DNA of 64,000 nt from Schizochytrium sp. TIO01 (lineage: Eukaryota; Sar; Bigyra; Thraustochytrida; Thraustochytriidae): NCBI GenBank assembly GCA_004764695.1, contig SMSO01000031.1:3705048-3769047 (forward strand), in the 5' to 3' direction. Each line of letters opens with the position of its first letter. The first letter of the stretch is position 1. Below, piece after piece: positions 28,001 through 39,535 of this stretch. The position numbers and the translations under genes were made by a program. The notes under the pieces are model-generated. The model was not told the origin of the DNA. It worked only from the letters and a program-made list of their open reading frames with translations, and made no database searches.

Positions 28001-28025
28001 CGAAGAAGAAGAAGAAGAAGAAGAG
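28001..28025. repeat. (GAA)n microsatellite
   Basis: Eight GAA triplets. A looser AAG-rich stretch follows at 28085-28112. Confidence 0.9.
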
Positions 28026-29267
28026 AGGTAGTTCTTTCTTTACTCTCTTCTTTCAAGTTTAAAAAGAAGACCCTTTTATGTATCAAAAGAAGAAGAAAAA
28101 GAAGGAAGAAAAAGTTTTCAAGCGGAATCTGCTCCTCTCGATCGTTCAGTGAAAGCAGACACGAACTGTCGTAGGTAGTACGTGAAAGGGCATTGGGAAA
28201 ACGGGAGCAAAAAATTGGGTTGACGATGAACGAAAAGAACAACAGACTCGAAGGACGGAGAAAGATTGTTTTTTATTGTTTATTTTAAAGAAAGCTACCT
28301 CTTCTGAGAGGGGCAAATTGCGTCCGTCTCCGCCCCGCTGCGCACCACTGCATACCACTGCGTTTTTGCTGCCTTCATTGGATGTCCTTTCGTCCTTTCG
28401 TATTTTAATCCCTTCTCTTCTGTCTGAATACTCGAGTAAAGCTTTCAAAGTACCACTCTATTTAGCTAGCTAGCTAAGCTTTTGGTTTTAGTTTTGTTGC
28501 TGTGCTGCGCTGAGCCTTCACATTCATTTTGTCTGTTTATCGATATAGTTTTGTACTCTAAGTTAGTTTTTTAAAGCAGGAAGCTATAAGATGGGCAGAC
28601 CTTTACGAGTCTTTCCCCCCTAGCTTTACACAATTATTTATTCATTCATTTCAGAATTTTCTACTATTGTAGAAGATTTAATTTTTTTTTAATGTTTTGT
28701 TTCTTTCTTCCTTCTTCCTTTGATCTAAACAAAAATGCTTCTTCATTTAGGTAGTCGAGCGGAAGCAGAAACAAAGCAACTAACTGACTAGAAAGAAAGG
28801 AATACTTCTATGAAAAGAAGGAAGGACGAAGGAAACTCGAGCGAGAGCAAGCAAACCCCAAACTCAGCGATCCAGCGAGCGAGCACGACGGAGTGTTCGA
28901 GATAGATAGATTGAGCGTGGATTGGCAGGCTGGTATACAGTAACTTGTCCCTTTGGCATATACTGGATCATACGCGTAGCTAGCTTCGCAGATTAGAGTT
29001 CGTCGCCTGGGCGGGCGCTTCGTAGTCCTGTGAATTGGTTTTCTTGTTTGATTTTTCTTTATACATTTGTTTCTTTCTTTTATAAGTGCTCCTATCCCCT
29101 GAGGGTGTTGCCTAGGCAACTCATAGAGTAGTTGTACCGTTTAAATAAAACGGGGTGGGGTGTTCATTGAAGAAGAAAAAGAAAGAGAAAACAGGGAGGC
29201 AGGACAGCAGCAAACCCCTAATCAGAAAACACATCTAGTCGGGACATCCATCACAAACCGTCCAAGC

Positions 29268-31007
29268 ATGACTGGAATACAGCAGATGCAACAGCAAAAG
29301 CAAACGCAGCGGCCTGGCAGTGCTATGAAGAGCACCCAAGCATCCATGGGAACTCAAGTAGCACCTGGATATCAAGGTCAGAATAATATGATGCAGGAGC
29401 AACAGTACTGCAAAATTTGGCCTGCACAGATGTCGACGTCTTCCTCTGAGATCGAAAGGCAAAACTTGTTGAGAGAGATTTTCAGACGTCAAGTTATGGC
29501 TCAGCAAGAGTCAATACAATCATCGACGTTCTCTACGGGCGAGTCCTGGCAACATGAAAAGAGCATTAACTTTTCCAACATGATGAATATGGACCAGCAA
29601 CAGCAAAAGGTTCTTCAACAACAGCTTCAACAGCAGCTCCAGCACATTGCCAGGCTCAGCAACAGAACAAGCGATCTTGAAAACATGAGCACAACCTCAC
29701 TTAACACGCATGAGACCAGGAACAATGGCTTGCAACAGCAGCAGCAACAACAAGCTATCCAAAGTGGTACAGCAGAGCGAGTTAAGATCTCTGAAAATCT
29801 TCTGCACCTGCTCCGGAACCAACAGCACCAAATTAACTATATGCAGCAGAGACAGCACCAACAACAACAGCGACAAGTAATGCTCAAATTCGAGGGAAGC
29901 TTGGCTTCGTCAGAGGCAAACCTTCATCGCCTTGCTGACCTTGCAAAGTCAACCGGCGTCGCTCCCCAACAATTCGATGATCGACAGAGCCAAGCTTCTG
30001 TTAGCTCTGCAGCATCTACAACTACATGTTTCTCTACCGCAAATGTCTCCTCAGACGACCATGCCGACGGTTTCCGTCCCAATATGAGAAGGACCACCTC
30101 TTCATCGTCAGGAGGCTCAAGCCATTTCAACGATGTAGAGATGAACAATATGCGCGGCTTCTACATCAGTCCCGCAGCTGTAGCTGCAGCTGCCGCCGCA
30201 TCCATCAACTCTGCATGCCCAGGTACCCAGGACGAGCAACAACAACAACACCCGCAGACATTTCCTATGCGGGACATTATGTCCGGTGAGGCCGACTTTT
30301 TACAGCTCCACCGCCAGTTGAACTTGACCCAGGGTGCCACGAACTATTCCGGCCAAGACCCGCGCTCTTTGAACAGCATGATGGCTAGTTTCATTGCACT
30401 TTCCAAGTCGGGAGCTTACTCAAACTCACTTACCGCATTGCCAAACAGCATGATGCCATCTTATGGCGCTTTTGATTTGTCAAACTCCCTTAATTCGACA
30501 CGCGGAAGCAAACGGAGTCTTAGCTTTGATCAGTTGCCATTGCCTCAGCAACAACAGCTTGGCAACTCCTTCCACAAAGACAAGGTTCTTAAAGCTTCAA
30601 CAAACGATATGACGGCTCCTAGCTCCATGCCAGCGGTAGGCACGCAGGGAAACAAGCATAGAGGCCTTGGTATAGCAAACAAGAGCTCTGTTGCCGATGA
30701 TGCGGAGTCCTCAGATGGCCAATTTAAAAAGCGCCGGAAGCGTCGTCGGATCAAACCTTGGAGCTCCAGTTATCAAGGTGTCTCGTGGCATAAACGAGAC
30801 AAGCGTTGGGTCGCGCGAATTTGGGTCGAAGGTAAGACCCAAAACCTCGGCACTTTTGTACACGAAGAGCATGCAGCTCTTGTGGTAGATCGAAGAGTGA
30901 TTCGAGTATTTGGTGGAGATGGTGGTGGCATGCCTCTTAACATTCCTGACAAGGAGGAACGCCGCCGTCTTGCGGTTCAATATGGCTTACCAAATCCAGA
31001 CATGTAA
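29268..31007 (+). CDS. AP2/ERF-domain, Gln-rich putative transcription factor
   Basis: Predicted 579-residue nuclear DNA-binding protein. I chose the ATG at 29268 (MTGIQQMQQQ); the frame is open further upstream, but no earlier ATG is in frame. The N-terminal 380 residues are low in complexity, with repeated poly-Gln runs, Ser/Thr-rich segments and a short poly-Ala tract, as is common in activation domains. A basic stretch (KKRRKRRR, about residues 487-495) looks like a nuclear localisation signal. It leads directly into a C-terminal AP2/ERF domain (about 499-560). Family landmarks visible are SYQGVSW, RWVARIW, NLGTF (WLG in plants), an EEHAA helix start and the terminal LNIP. Known AP2 domains bind DNA through a three-stranded sheet; which sites this one binds is unknown. 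The protein ends about 17 residues after the domain. It is intronless and stands alone between two gene-poor blocks. The domain call is firm; the role as regulator is inference. Confidence 0.85.
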   Translation: MTGIQQMQQQKQTQRPGSAMKSTQASMGTQVAPGYQGQNNMMQEQQYCKIWPAQMSTSSSEIERQNLLREIFRRQVMAQQESIQSSTFSTGESWQHEKSINFSNMMNMDQQQQKVLQQQLQQQLQHIARLSNRTSDLENMSTTSLNTHETRNNGLQQQQQQQAIQSGTAERVKISENLLHLLRNQQHQINYMQQRQHQQQQRQVMLKFEGSLASSEANLHRLADLAKSTGVAPQQFDDRQSQASVSSAASTTTCFSTANVSSDDHADGFRPNMRRTTSSSSGGSSHFNDVEMNNMRGFYISPAAVAAAAAASINSACPGTQDEQQQQHPQTFPMRDIMSGEADFLQLHRQLNLTQGATNYSGQDPRSLNSMMASFIALSKSGAYSNSLTALPNSMMPSYGAFDLSNSLNSTRGSKRSLSFDQLPLPQQQQLGNSFHKDKVLKASTNDMTAPSSMPAVGTQGNKHRGLGIANKSSVADDAESSDGQFKKRRKRRRIKPWSSSYQGVSWHKRDKRWVARIWVEGKTQNLGTFVHEEHAALVVDRRVIRVFGGDGGGMPLNIPDKEERRRLAVQYGLPNPDM

Positions 31008-34000
31008 AAAAGCATCTGCATTATATCAATGCACCGCCTGAAACGAAGAAAAGAGTGGAAAACCAGGAAGAAAAAGGTAAAAAAGGTAAAAGGAGCTTCG
31101 ACACTTCAGTCATCAAGCCACATACTTTGTCACTTTATTTTCTTCGCATCTGCCTTCTACTTGACCACCAACGGTTCTGTGAAGCGACCCAGCAACCGTC
31201 TCTAAATACCCACTACTACATATTGTGTTTGGCTGTACCTTTTTGTTTGTTTTAATAGCTTTTCAACTGGCCCGCTTAAATTTTCACTTCTGCAACTTTC
31301 TCTCGCAACTCATGTTGTTTACAAACTTACACCGTGCTGATGCTCTCTATCAGTGGTTGTCACCCTGTTGCGATGTAGGAAACTAATTTGTTGCCCAGCC
31401 AGCCAAGTGCCCTGCCACTGACCTTAGCAATGTCAAATATATATCCTATCAACAAATTTCTTTATTTCTACAATTTCAATATCATAAACTTCATGCCGGT
31501 GGCACGATACTACTTTTAGCATTTTATCACCTTCTATTAAATTTTTGTAATTTGGGTTCCTGGTAATTTGATGTCGGTAGACTATTTTGCGAATGGGATG
31601 TCGAACGAAAACGGGCTTCACTCCCTCTCCCCCCCCGTTCACCAATTCACCAATTAAGTTCCCTTTTTTGCTCCACGTACCTGTACCTGGCGAACTAACT
31701 TGCTTGCATCCATGCAATGAGAGATTGTCTCGGCTTGATTTTTTATCCAAGCTAGAGAATTTAAAATTATCACCTCCAGACTAATAAGAAAGTGTTTGCA
31801 TCTGCAATCGATCATCGAATCATTCATTTCTTTAAAACGCTTAAGCATCCATCCACCCATCCTTCAATTAACGAACCAGTTGTCCAACAGATCGAGCACA
31901 GGATTAAGCATTTTTTTCAAGAGTGACGCGGTGATAACTTCTGCACGACGCAGCGGCAACAGAGCAACACCATAAGTGCCCAACCAATCTTTGCAGCCAC
32001 GTTATCCTGAATCGTAAAATTGTAAAAAGAATTATACATGAAACAGAAGATAAACTATTAATCAGTAATGCCACTTGCTCTCGACTTCCTCCGTGTCCCT
32101 GGCTCCGTCTCCTTGAGTGTGAATCGCCCACCCATTTCTGCATGTGCCAGCTTCTGCTGGTGCCAGGCAGAGGGTGCCAGCCAGCATGCTAGCCAGCCGC
32201 GCCGACCCTGAAACGCCGAGCCAGACCGCCTTAATGAGCACCCAGTCTAACGGCTTCAGGAATGAAATATTCGTAAAGTACCGTGTGCTTTGTGGTTCTC
32301 CACTCTGATCTATGCCCTGTTCTGGTTACACACTTTTGATTAGCAATGTAAGTACTCAGCAGATGCCAATTTAGGAATGAATGAATCAATGAATGAATGA
32401 ATGAACTCAATTATGTTCAGTCTAGCAAAAGACATTAGCAAAGTCACTGCACACAAGAGGTGCCCTGCAAGCGAGCTCAAGCACCGAGCACAAAGTAAAG
32501 CTGATTGAGCCGCTTGTGTCTATCTTCCTCGTTGCGGTCACATCCTATGTCGCGCCACCTCCTTTAGAAGCCAGCTTTTGGAAACTCCAGCTGCTCTGAC
32601 GACCTAGCTACAAAAGGCATTCAGAGCCCTAAGAATCGCGGAATGAGCGTCCTACAACAGAGACTTTCACTCCGCTTCATCAGCATCCTCCTCTTGCTCG
32701 AGCCTCAAGCTCGTCTGGCTCCACGCCATTAAATGAAAGACCCGCAATATCGCCAACAAAGAGCCCTTTTCGCCAGCTGGCATTCTGAGATATTGAGAGT
32801 ACTTGGACACTTCGGTGCTCCAGATGCCCTTGTTTTCGCCTCGTCGGGAATAATTTGCGCACCATGCATCGCACGGCTCCGCAACGTTTTACTGGAGGAT
32901 GAAACGATCTTACAACTCGTGGAGTAAACCAGGTCTATAAGTTCCCCGACGGGATCGAAGAATTGAGGAAAAGGCAGCGACAAACAACAGGCATGACTAG
33001 CAGTCATAAGGGTCGCCTCAAGCAGATCGCTCGGGCCTCAACGCCGATCCAAACCTGGGAACTTTATGCTCCGGCCGAGACAAGAAACATTCGAACGCCG
33101 ATCCGGGCAGTGTCCTGCAAGCGTACCGGTGCTGGAACCGCGCAGAGGCAAGCCTGCCCAAACAGCGGAGCAGTTTGCTCTCCGATCGAAGCACCCTTTT
33201 CGGGCTGCTTTCCCCTCGCTTTTGGTCACTTCATTACCTCCGCCACTTCCTTCCCTTCTGCGTAAACTAAAAAAGTCTTATCAGGTGCTCCTCTGGAACA
33301 CGGTGGTTTCCATCTTTTCGTAACAACTCGCGGTAACTGTTGTGCAGAACTAACTGAGCGCTGTGCTGGCTGGCCGCCAAGCAACGGGTAGCACCCTCCT
33401 AAGTCCGCTTGTTGGCATGCGATGTTTCATTCAACAAGCAAGCAATGCGGAGTATTCGACCACAGAAATAGCCTCGACTCATGAGAGTGCGCGAAGCTTT
33501 GTCTAGCTAGCAAGCACTATCGCCGCCCTATCAACATCACATCACGAAGAAGCACTCTGTGAACGTGACACCTGAAGTCACGACTGGCGCCGATGGTGAA
33601 GCAAAACAACGCTCAGGCGTGAAAGAGCTCTTCAGATGGCATTGACAATAATGGGTATCGTAAGGTATGATCTTCCCACATGATCTGATGCTGACGGATA
33701 TCCTATGCTTCCGCCTTTTTGCTGGATTATGAACAAAATGAATGCGGACGAAACACCCTGCAATTCTTCCATGGTCTTGACTCTTTTGCATCTCCTGATA
33801 AATAGATGGATAAATATTTAGATAGATGGCCTATCTTCGCAAGCTACTTCTGATGAGCTTCTGGCGCAGACCTTACTCTTAGCAGCAGCGCAGAGTACGC
33901 TCTTCGATATTACAGAAGACTTCAACTCCAGGGCCGCACGGAAGCAATCGGAGTTAAAAGTTCCATTGAGCAACTCCCATGTTCCTCTTCACCTTGTATA

Positions 34001-34890
34001 GGAGGTAATATATAGTAGTATTACGATAGTATACCTCACTATTTTTTATATTTTTTCTCTTGGTTCTTTTATTTCTTAACTATGAAAAAATAGAATAGGA
34101 GCAGCTAAAGTTTTCTATTTTGAACCAGGATCCTCTATTTGATGCCTTTTTACTTGTAATGGAATCTCTTTTTTGGAGACAAAATATTCTTTGTAGTGCT
34201 TGAGGGTGGCGATAGAAGGTACATATATTACTTTTTCTAACGAACTTTTACATAATCTATACAGCAAGGTAGAAGCTTGCAATTGTTGGCGTAATTATAT
34301 TCCAAATTCAACAAGTTGCGACGCATAGCTCCATCTTTTTCAATTATGTGCTCCTTTCTTGAAGAAACAGTGACGTTGGCTTAACTTCTCTAGGCTTTTG
34401 CTTTGAATCATTGGTGAAAAACTCGTACTCTTTTGATACTGCTTTCAACAAATAATGAGCAAACAAGTCAAATTTTCTATTATTCTGTTGTGGAGATCTG
34501 ACTGTTCAAAAGTCATTTTGTATTTTCTGCTGATTATTCTTCGATGTACTTTTGGGATGGAATTTTCTCCTACTACGGTGATAAACAATATTTATTATAA
34601 TAATATTATATATAGGTGTAAAAGTGAGCTTGCTGCAAAGAATCTCCGATATGGCTCACGTCTATGTCCGAGCATACTCTTAGTAAAATTATAATCCATT
34701 ATCAAGACGTTTACCTCTTGAAGGACATGTAAAGTATGTTGTGGAGTTGGTTTCGAGGAAACCAAAGACTGTTTGCTCACCACCAATTACACGATATACT
34801 TGATATTTTGGAAAATTCAGCCTTACCAAAGAGCTAGTGTAGAATCCAAGTATCATAATGTGAAGATAGTACCATTTCCAGTTTTAGTGA
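31008..34890. other. Intergenic, no supported gene
   Basis: The AP2 gene's 3' region is followed by about 3.5 kb in which I recognise no gene. An ATG-initiated 64-codon frame on the plus strand (32733-32927) has protein-like composition but no motif. It overlaps an equally long frame on the other strand, so it is not called. A short GAAT repeat lies at about 32380-32404. Frames at 34455-34694 and 34700-34790 may be exons leading to the coding-like block that follows, but no splice model could be completed. Confidence 0.5.
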
Positions 34891-35346
34891 CGATGTATTG
34901 TTTTATTACACTCGTGTATCGCAAACGCTCACGAGTACCACATCTGCTATTTCAAGAGCCCGTACTATTCTAAACATAGATTAATATGTGACACTTTTTT
35001 CAAAGTAAATGGGAAGGCGGTTCAATGCGAAGGAGAGTGGAGCGTATGGATTAAAGTTTGTGAAAGTTACACCCAAGTTCGGTCGATTTTGATTACTCAG
35101 AAATTATCGACCCCCGGTGTCCCTAATTCTCTTTATACCGCGCTCGATGCCTTATCCTTGGCAGTTGTGGACCGCCCCCCAATGCCACAGAAATTTGTTA
35201 GTGCCTTACAAGCAATAGGTCTTTCTTCTTACTCTGTTTATTTACCAAATAACAATTCAAATCCGCAACCTCAGCAAAACAACTATTTCTCTAAACTTTT
35301 AAAGGTTGTTGGACGACAGATACGAGCAAGCTTTGCAAAGAGCTGA
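34891..35346 (+). CDS. Unidentified coding-like exon (terminal exon of a spliced gene?)
   Basis: An open frame of about 151 codons runs from just after a TGA at 34888 to a TGA at 35344. It has no ATG in its first two thirds, so if real it must be a 3' exon. Composition is protein-like, with charged, aromatic and Cys residues evenly spread, an FFKVNGK segment, GEWSVWIKV, PNSLYTALDAL, and an Asn/Gln/Pro-rich linker before a basic C-terminus. The other two frames are broken. I do not recognise the family. The 5' boundary is unknown; AG acceptor candidates lie just before and inside the start of the open stretch. Degraded exons of the same gene may lie at 34450-34790. It could also be a pseudogene remnant. 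Confidence 0.4.
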   Translation, partial: RCIVLLHSCIANAHEYHICYFKSPYYSKHRLICDTFFKVNGKAVQCEGEWSVWIKVCESYTQVRSILITQKLSTPGVPNSLYTALDALSLAVVDRPPMPQKFVSALQAIGLSSYSVYLPNNNSNPQPQQNNYFSKLLKVVGRQIRASFAKS

Positions 35347-38300
35347 TTGAAGAAATCTTCCAATCTATGCCTACATGCCAGCCAATCAACAACCACGAGC
35401 TGAAAATTAATAGCCTGCTAGCATCGCAGCAGCCCAGCAGTGCAAGCATAATGCGAGTTTCTTGCCCGTCGCTGCTATATCTGCTGCGGGTATGAACTTT
35501 CTTTTGACAACTGGACGTGTGCCATTCTCTTCATCTTTAATTGTCTATAAGACATAAAAATAGCTTTTCCATTTTGATGCACTTTTTCCTTCTTTGCTTT
35601 TTTTAAGTTCATAAGAAGTTATTTTTTACTTTAAAAATTGACCATCGTCAAAGTCTACAAATCATTGTGTACGATAAATGATGGTACAGACCGCCTTTTC
35701 AGGCTTTCAACCACAAAATCGTGGTATCGTCCCTCAGAAAATGAGGTCATTAACACACCGTGGTAGTCTCATCAAGATTTTAATTTTCTGAATCGTGCAA
35801 TCTCGATTATATTCAAAACACGAACATAATTGTTTTTTGGAGTAAAGTCCGTTGTTTTTCTTGCTTTCCATTATATATTATAAAATAAACAGTAATATAT
35901 ACCTTGGTACTTATAGATAAAGATAGATAGTTAAAAGGGAAACGAAAGAACCTGAACGCAGAACTTCTTTTATATATATAATTTTAATAAACTATGTTGG
36001 ATTTCTAATTGAAGCATCTCCATCTCATACTCATAGATCGCCCTTGTTCTTTTTTCCTCCTCTTCCTCAAAGGTTGCTAGTAGTGGTTAGGTAGTTCTTA
36101 AATACAATACGGTTAAACCTCCTCTTCGCCCGAGAAAAGTTATTCGCCAGAATTGACACTAAAATCGCCAGCATCCAGATATTCAAACAATTGGAACGCG
36201 TGACCAATCAGTTCAACACCACAAAGCTCCACCCACCCACTTCAGATTAATTTAATAAATACTTTGAAATACTTTGAAACAAAATTTATTTTTACTCGCA
36301 GCTCGTAGCAAATTGCTATAAAGCCTAGTCGGCTCGATCGTTGGCTAATAAACCCTTCTGTGGTAAGAAGGGCCACTCGCGGACCACGTGGGAATTCCTC
36401 TCCTCCGTGTCATGCATAGTTGTTTTTATTTTAGTCTGTCATTTTATTAAAGATCAATCATGCTTGAGTATTGTAGCCTTCTATTTGAAAGGTGGTGAGA
36501 TGTTTGCTGCAATTTAGTATTCCGTTATATCTAGTGCAAGGACAACGGGGAGTGGGAAATGCACGTTGGTGGCAATAACAAGTCTGTCCCTCCTGGCCTT
36601 TTACGCTGATCCAGGCGATCCAAGTAAACGAGAAAAAGAAAAAAAAAAAAAGCATAAGACAGGTGGGGGGGAGGGTGCAGGAAGTGATGTTGTCATTTGC
36701 TTCATGTCGGCCACAAGACATCTTCAGTGTCCTTTGCGTTGCTTATTTTAAAGACGGCGAAACACAACGACTAGTACAAGACTTTTTGGCGCTCACTGCG
36801 TAGGCGTCATTTTCTTATCAACTTGAGTTGTTAAATTTTTCGATAATAACTATAATGTTAACTGGTTAATACTAAAAAGAGTATTGCTTATGGTTCAGTT
36901 TATGCAATCTTCTCCACCAGCCACCCTCACATCTTCTTCAATTATTCTATATAGAAAGTGCTACAGAATTTTTACTGCGGCCAAGTATGATAATAGTCTT
37001 CAACTAACTAGAAATCTTTAAAACCACAGAAACCTTGTCTGCGCAGTTCTTTTATTCATGCAGTCCACGCATGATTGGCATGAGCAATCTTTTTTTATCT
37101 CGAAAGTATTGCTATGTTAAACGAAAACGATGTATACTCACGCACTACAGCATTTTAAGTTCTCTTATCTCACCAGTCAGTATCTCTGGTCGCCAGAGGT
37201 CTGAGCATACATAAAATCCAAGTTTTTATGTTCAGCTCTCCTCATTCAACGTTTAACCGTTTCAATTCAATTTTTGAACAAGGTATTTTGCAGAAGAAAA
37301 GCCATCTAAGAAACTTTCTTGAAAACTATTTTCTTGAATGCTAGCTACTTATTCTATTTTCCTTTTAAGTTATTAACGCCTAAAGCATCACTGCATAATA
37401 GGAAACATTTTGCACCCACCAACTTTCTATATGGGGCCCGAGGCTCTCCTATTCATAGCAAATCACTCCCTAAGGTCGCCCGAAACTCAAACACTCTAAG
37501 AATCTGTCTTTGACTTCTTACTCTTTGGACTTTTAGCCTACGCGTGGCTGCAATAGTCTTTATCGAGGCAGAAACAAGCAGGGCAAAGTGCTTTGAACCT
37601 TTAAGATTCGCTAGAAAGAAAACGGAACTCGGACATCCGCAAAAGACAATATATGCAATTCTTCTCAAGCGTACTAAAAAGAAAAGAACTAAAGCCAATT
37701 TTATTTTAAGTAAAAAGTGTGATGTATATCCAGAAGCTAGCATTTTTTTCCGGATTGCCAACGTTTTACACAACAATTCTTTTACATTAATTAATAAGAT
37801 TTCGTCACGCCTGAAAGAGGAATGACATCATCAAAAACCTAAACATCGAAGAACACAAAACCACTTCACTCAAGTTCACTCCCATATAGGAAAGCGCTAG
37901 CTGCTAATGAGCTTGCAGCAACAATAAACGCTGTAAAATGTACTTCTGCACATTCGCGGGAATTTAAGATCGGGTTTTGCAGTCTGAGAAATTTTCAGAT
38001 TTATTTGAAGTCCAGTCAACTGCGGGACATATTTTATCAAATTGAATTATTTTAGAGCTTTAAAAATAATATGTTGCATCCCAGATGCAGAAGAACATAT
38101 CAATTTCCCTAGTACTGGATTTACTCCACCACCACATTTTCAAGAACTACAATTCTTGAAATATATGCCGACAGATGGGTCGTCAGGTAAAACAGCTTGA
38201 TGATGATCTGCCCAATTCAATCTACACATCCGGATCGGGACCTTTTCAAACAACACTGCGGTTCCTCTTTTGATTTGTTCTATGAGCTTTTGAAAGCAGG

Positions 38301-38582
38301 TTCCAAAAGGTCATTAATATTGAGAATTTATCTTGTTATTTCTTGAAGGAAAATGGTATTTATTATTATCATTTATTCTAGCAAGAACCATTTTAGTCCC
38401 TTTTTGTTCAATGCGCTACGCTTAATGGTTGCGCAAAATTTAGGCGAAGCATGTATCGCAGTCGCATTGCAAAAGCTCGTTGACTATGACTTTTATCAAG
38501 TTCAAGTATTTTGAAGGCGTAGGGGGGCTAGGACGTTACACGTGCATCGTGTTGAAGTTTAAAGCTCTCAGCATAAATGCAA

Positions 38583-38613
<31 letters not shown>

Positions 38614-39535
38614 AAAAACTCATGAAAGACAGCAAAACGGGGGTGATTGTGACTTCCGTTCTCATTTTGCATCTGCATTTCATTATCTATCTTTTTTAAT
38701 TTAAAATTTCGAATGAACATACATTTATTTCTAATAATCTTAATTCGGCACTAAGTATGCCGTGAATTTATAATAATAATCAGAGAAGGAATATAGAAAA
38801 GTAAGCTACTAATAGGTTCGTATTCGATAAAGTGATTTAATTTACAATCACATTAGATAAGAGGGACTCGGTACGTTTCTTCGGGTAAGCTTACACTTTA
38901 CAACCGCCACGCTTGTTCCCTGAGCAATGGAATTCTGTTATTTAGTTTAACTTTTAAGAGAATAAAAATTGCAATAGAAAGAGATAGTTGCAAAACAATA
39001 TGAGCATTTTACTTTCGTTCAATGTCTCTTATTTTTATATCAATTTGAAGTATGTACATTATATTTGTCAATTTATGAATAATAATCAATGTTATCATTC
39101 ATAGTTTATATGACCTTTTCATTCTCCCATAAATATTTGGTTTCATGAATGATAGCATCGGTCATCAGGCATTAGATAAAATCGAACACCAGTATTGAGG
39201 CAATACAGCATGCAGAAAGATTTGCGAAGCAATCAAAATACAGAGAAACTAGTTTTCGAAGTTAACACACAGAAATCACAAGATAATGCAAGCTTTTTTC
39301 ATTTAATTGTTGATTGAGGGGAAATGTGATTCCGTTTTTTTACTGTAAGAGAATAGAATCAACAGGGAACTTTCTCCTGCTCTTTAAACAAACAAAAAAA
39401 ATAAGGGAGTGAATTGTCTATATTATTGAAAATGACAGGAGCATGTTATGTACATGAATACAAATTTGCTTGTGCTTTATGTTTTCTATCAACAGAATGC
39501 CTGTGTATAGCCAATTTTAGGGGCTCCCTTAGTAT
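35347..39535. other. Intergenic, A+T-rich, no supported gene
   Basis: About 4.2 kb with no recognisable gene. A plus-strand frame 37319-37825 is open for 168 codons apart from a single internal TGA at 37511. It is Lys/Arg-rich and has no ATG at its head, so it could be a decayed gene, but no family is evident. A C21-A15 homopolymer junction lies at 38583-38618. The end towards 39536 holds the pyridoxal kinase 3' flank. Confidence 0.5.
38583..38618. repeat. Poly-C/poly-A homopolymer junction
   Basis: About 21 C followed immediately by 15 A. Long C runs are rare in this window; the only other notable one precedes the CA repeat at 53236. Its exact length may be unreliable in short-read assemblies. 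Confidence 0.9.

Larger units (their letters stand above)
11641..29267. other. 17.6-kb gene-poor region
   Basis: I see no gene here that can be supported. Simple repeats occur throughout and are listed separately. Several frames of 80-130 codons have somewhat protein-like composition, notably plus 19013-19273 with an ATG start and minus 18058-18447, which carries a Glu/Asp cluster. None shows a known motif, and both strands give comparable open lengths, as expected by chance. The block 22670-23500 is more G+C-rich and has overlapping open frames on both strands without an obvious product. The end before 29267 presumably contains the AP2 gene's promoter and 5' leader. Confidence 0.5.

Noticed and set aside
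39093-39154. 10-bp perfect inverted repeat (TATCATTCAT / ATGAATGATA) with a 42-base loop
   Set aside because: A stem this short is expected by chance in a 64-kb A+T-rich window, and no T run or gene end is placed to make it a terminator.
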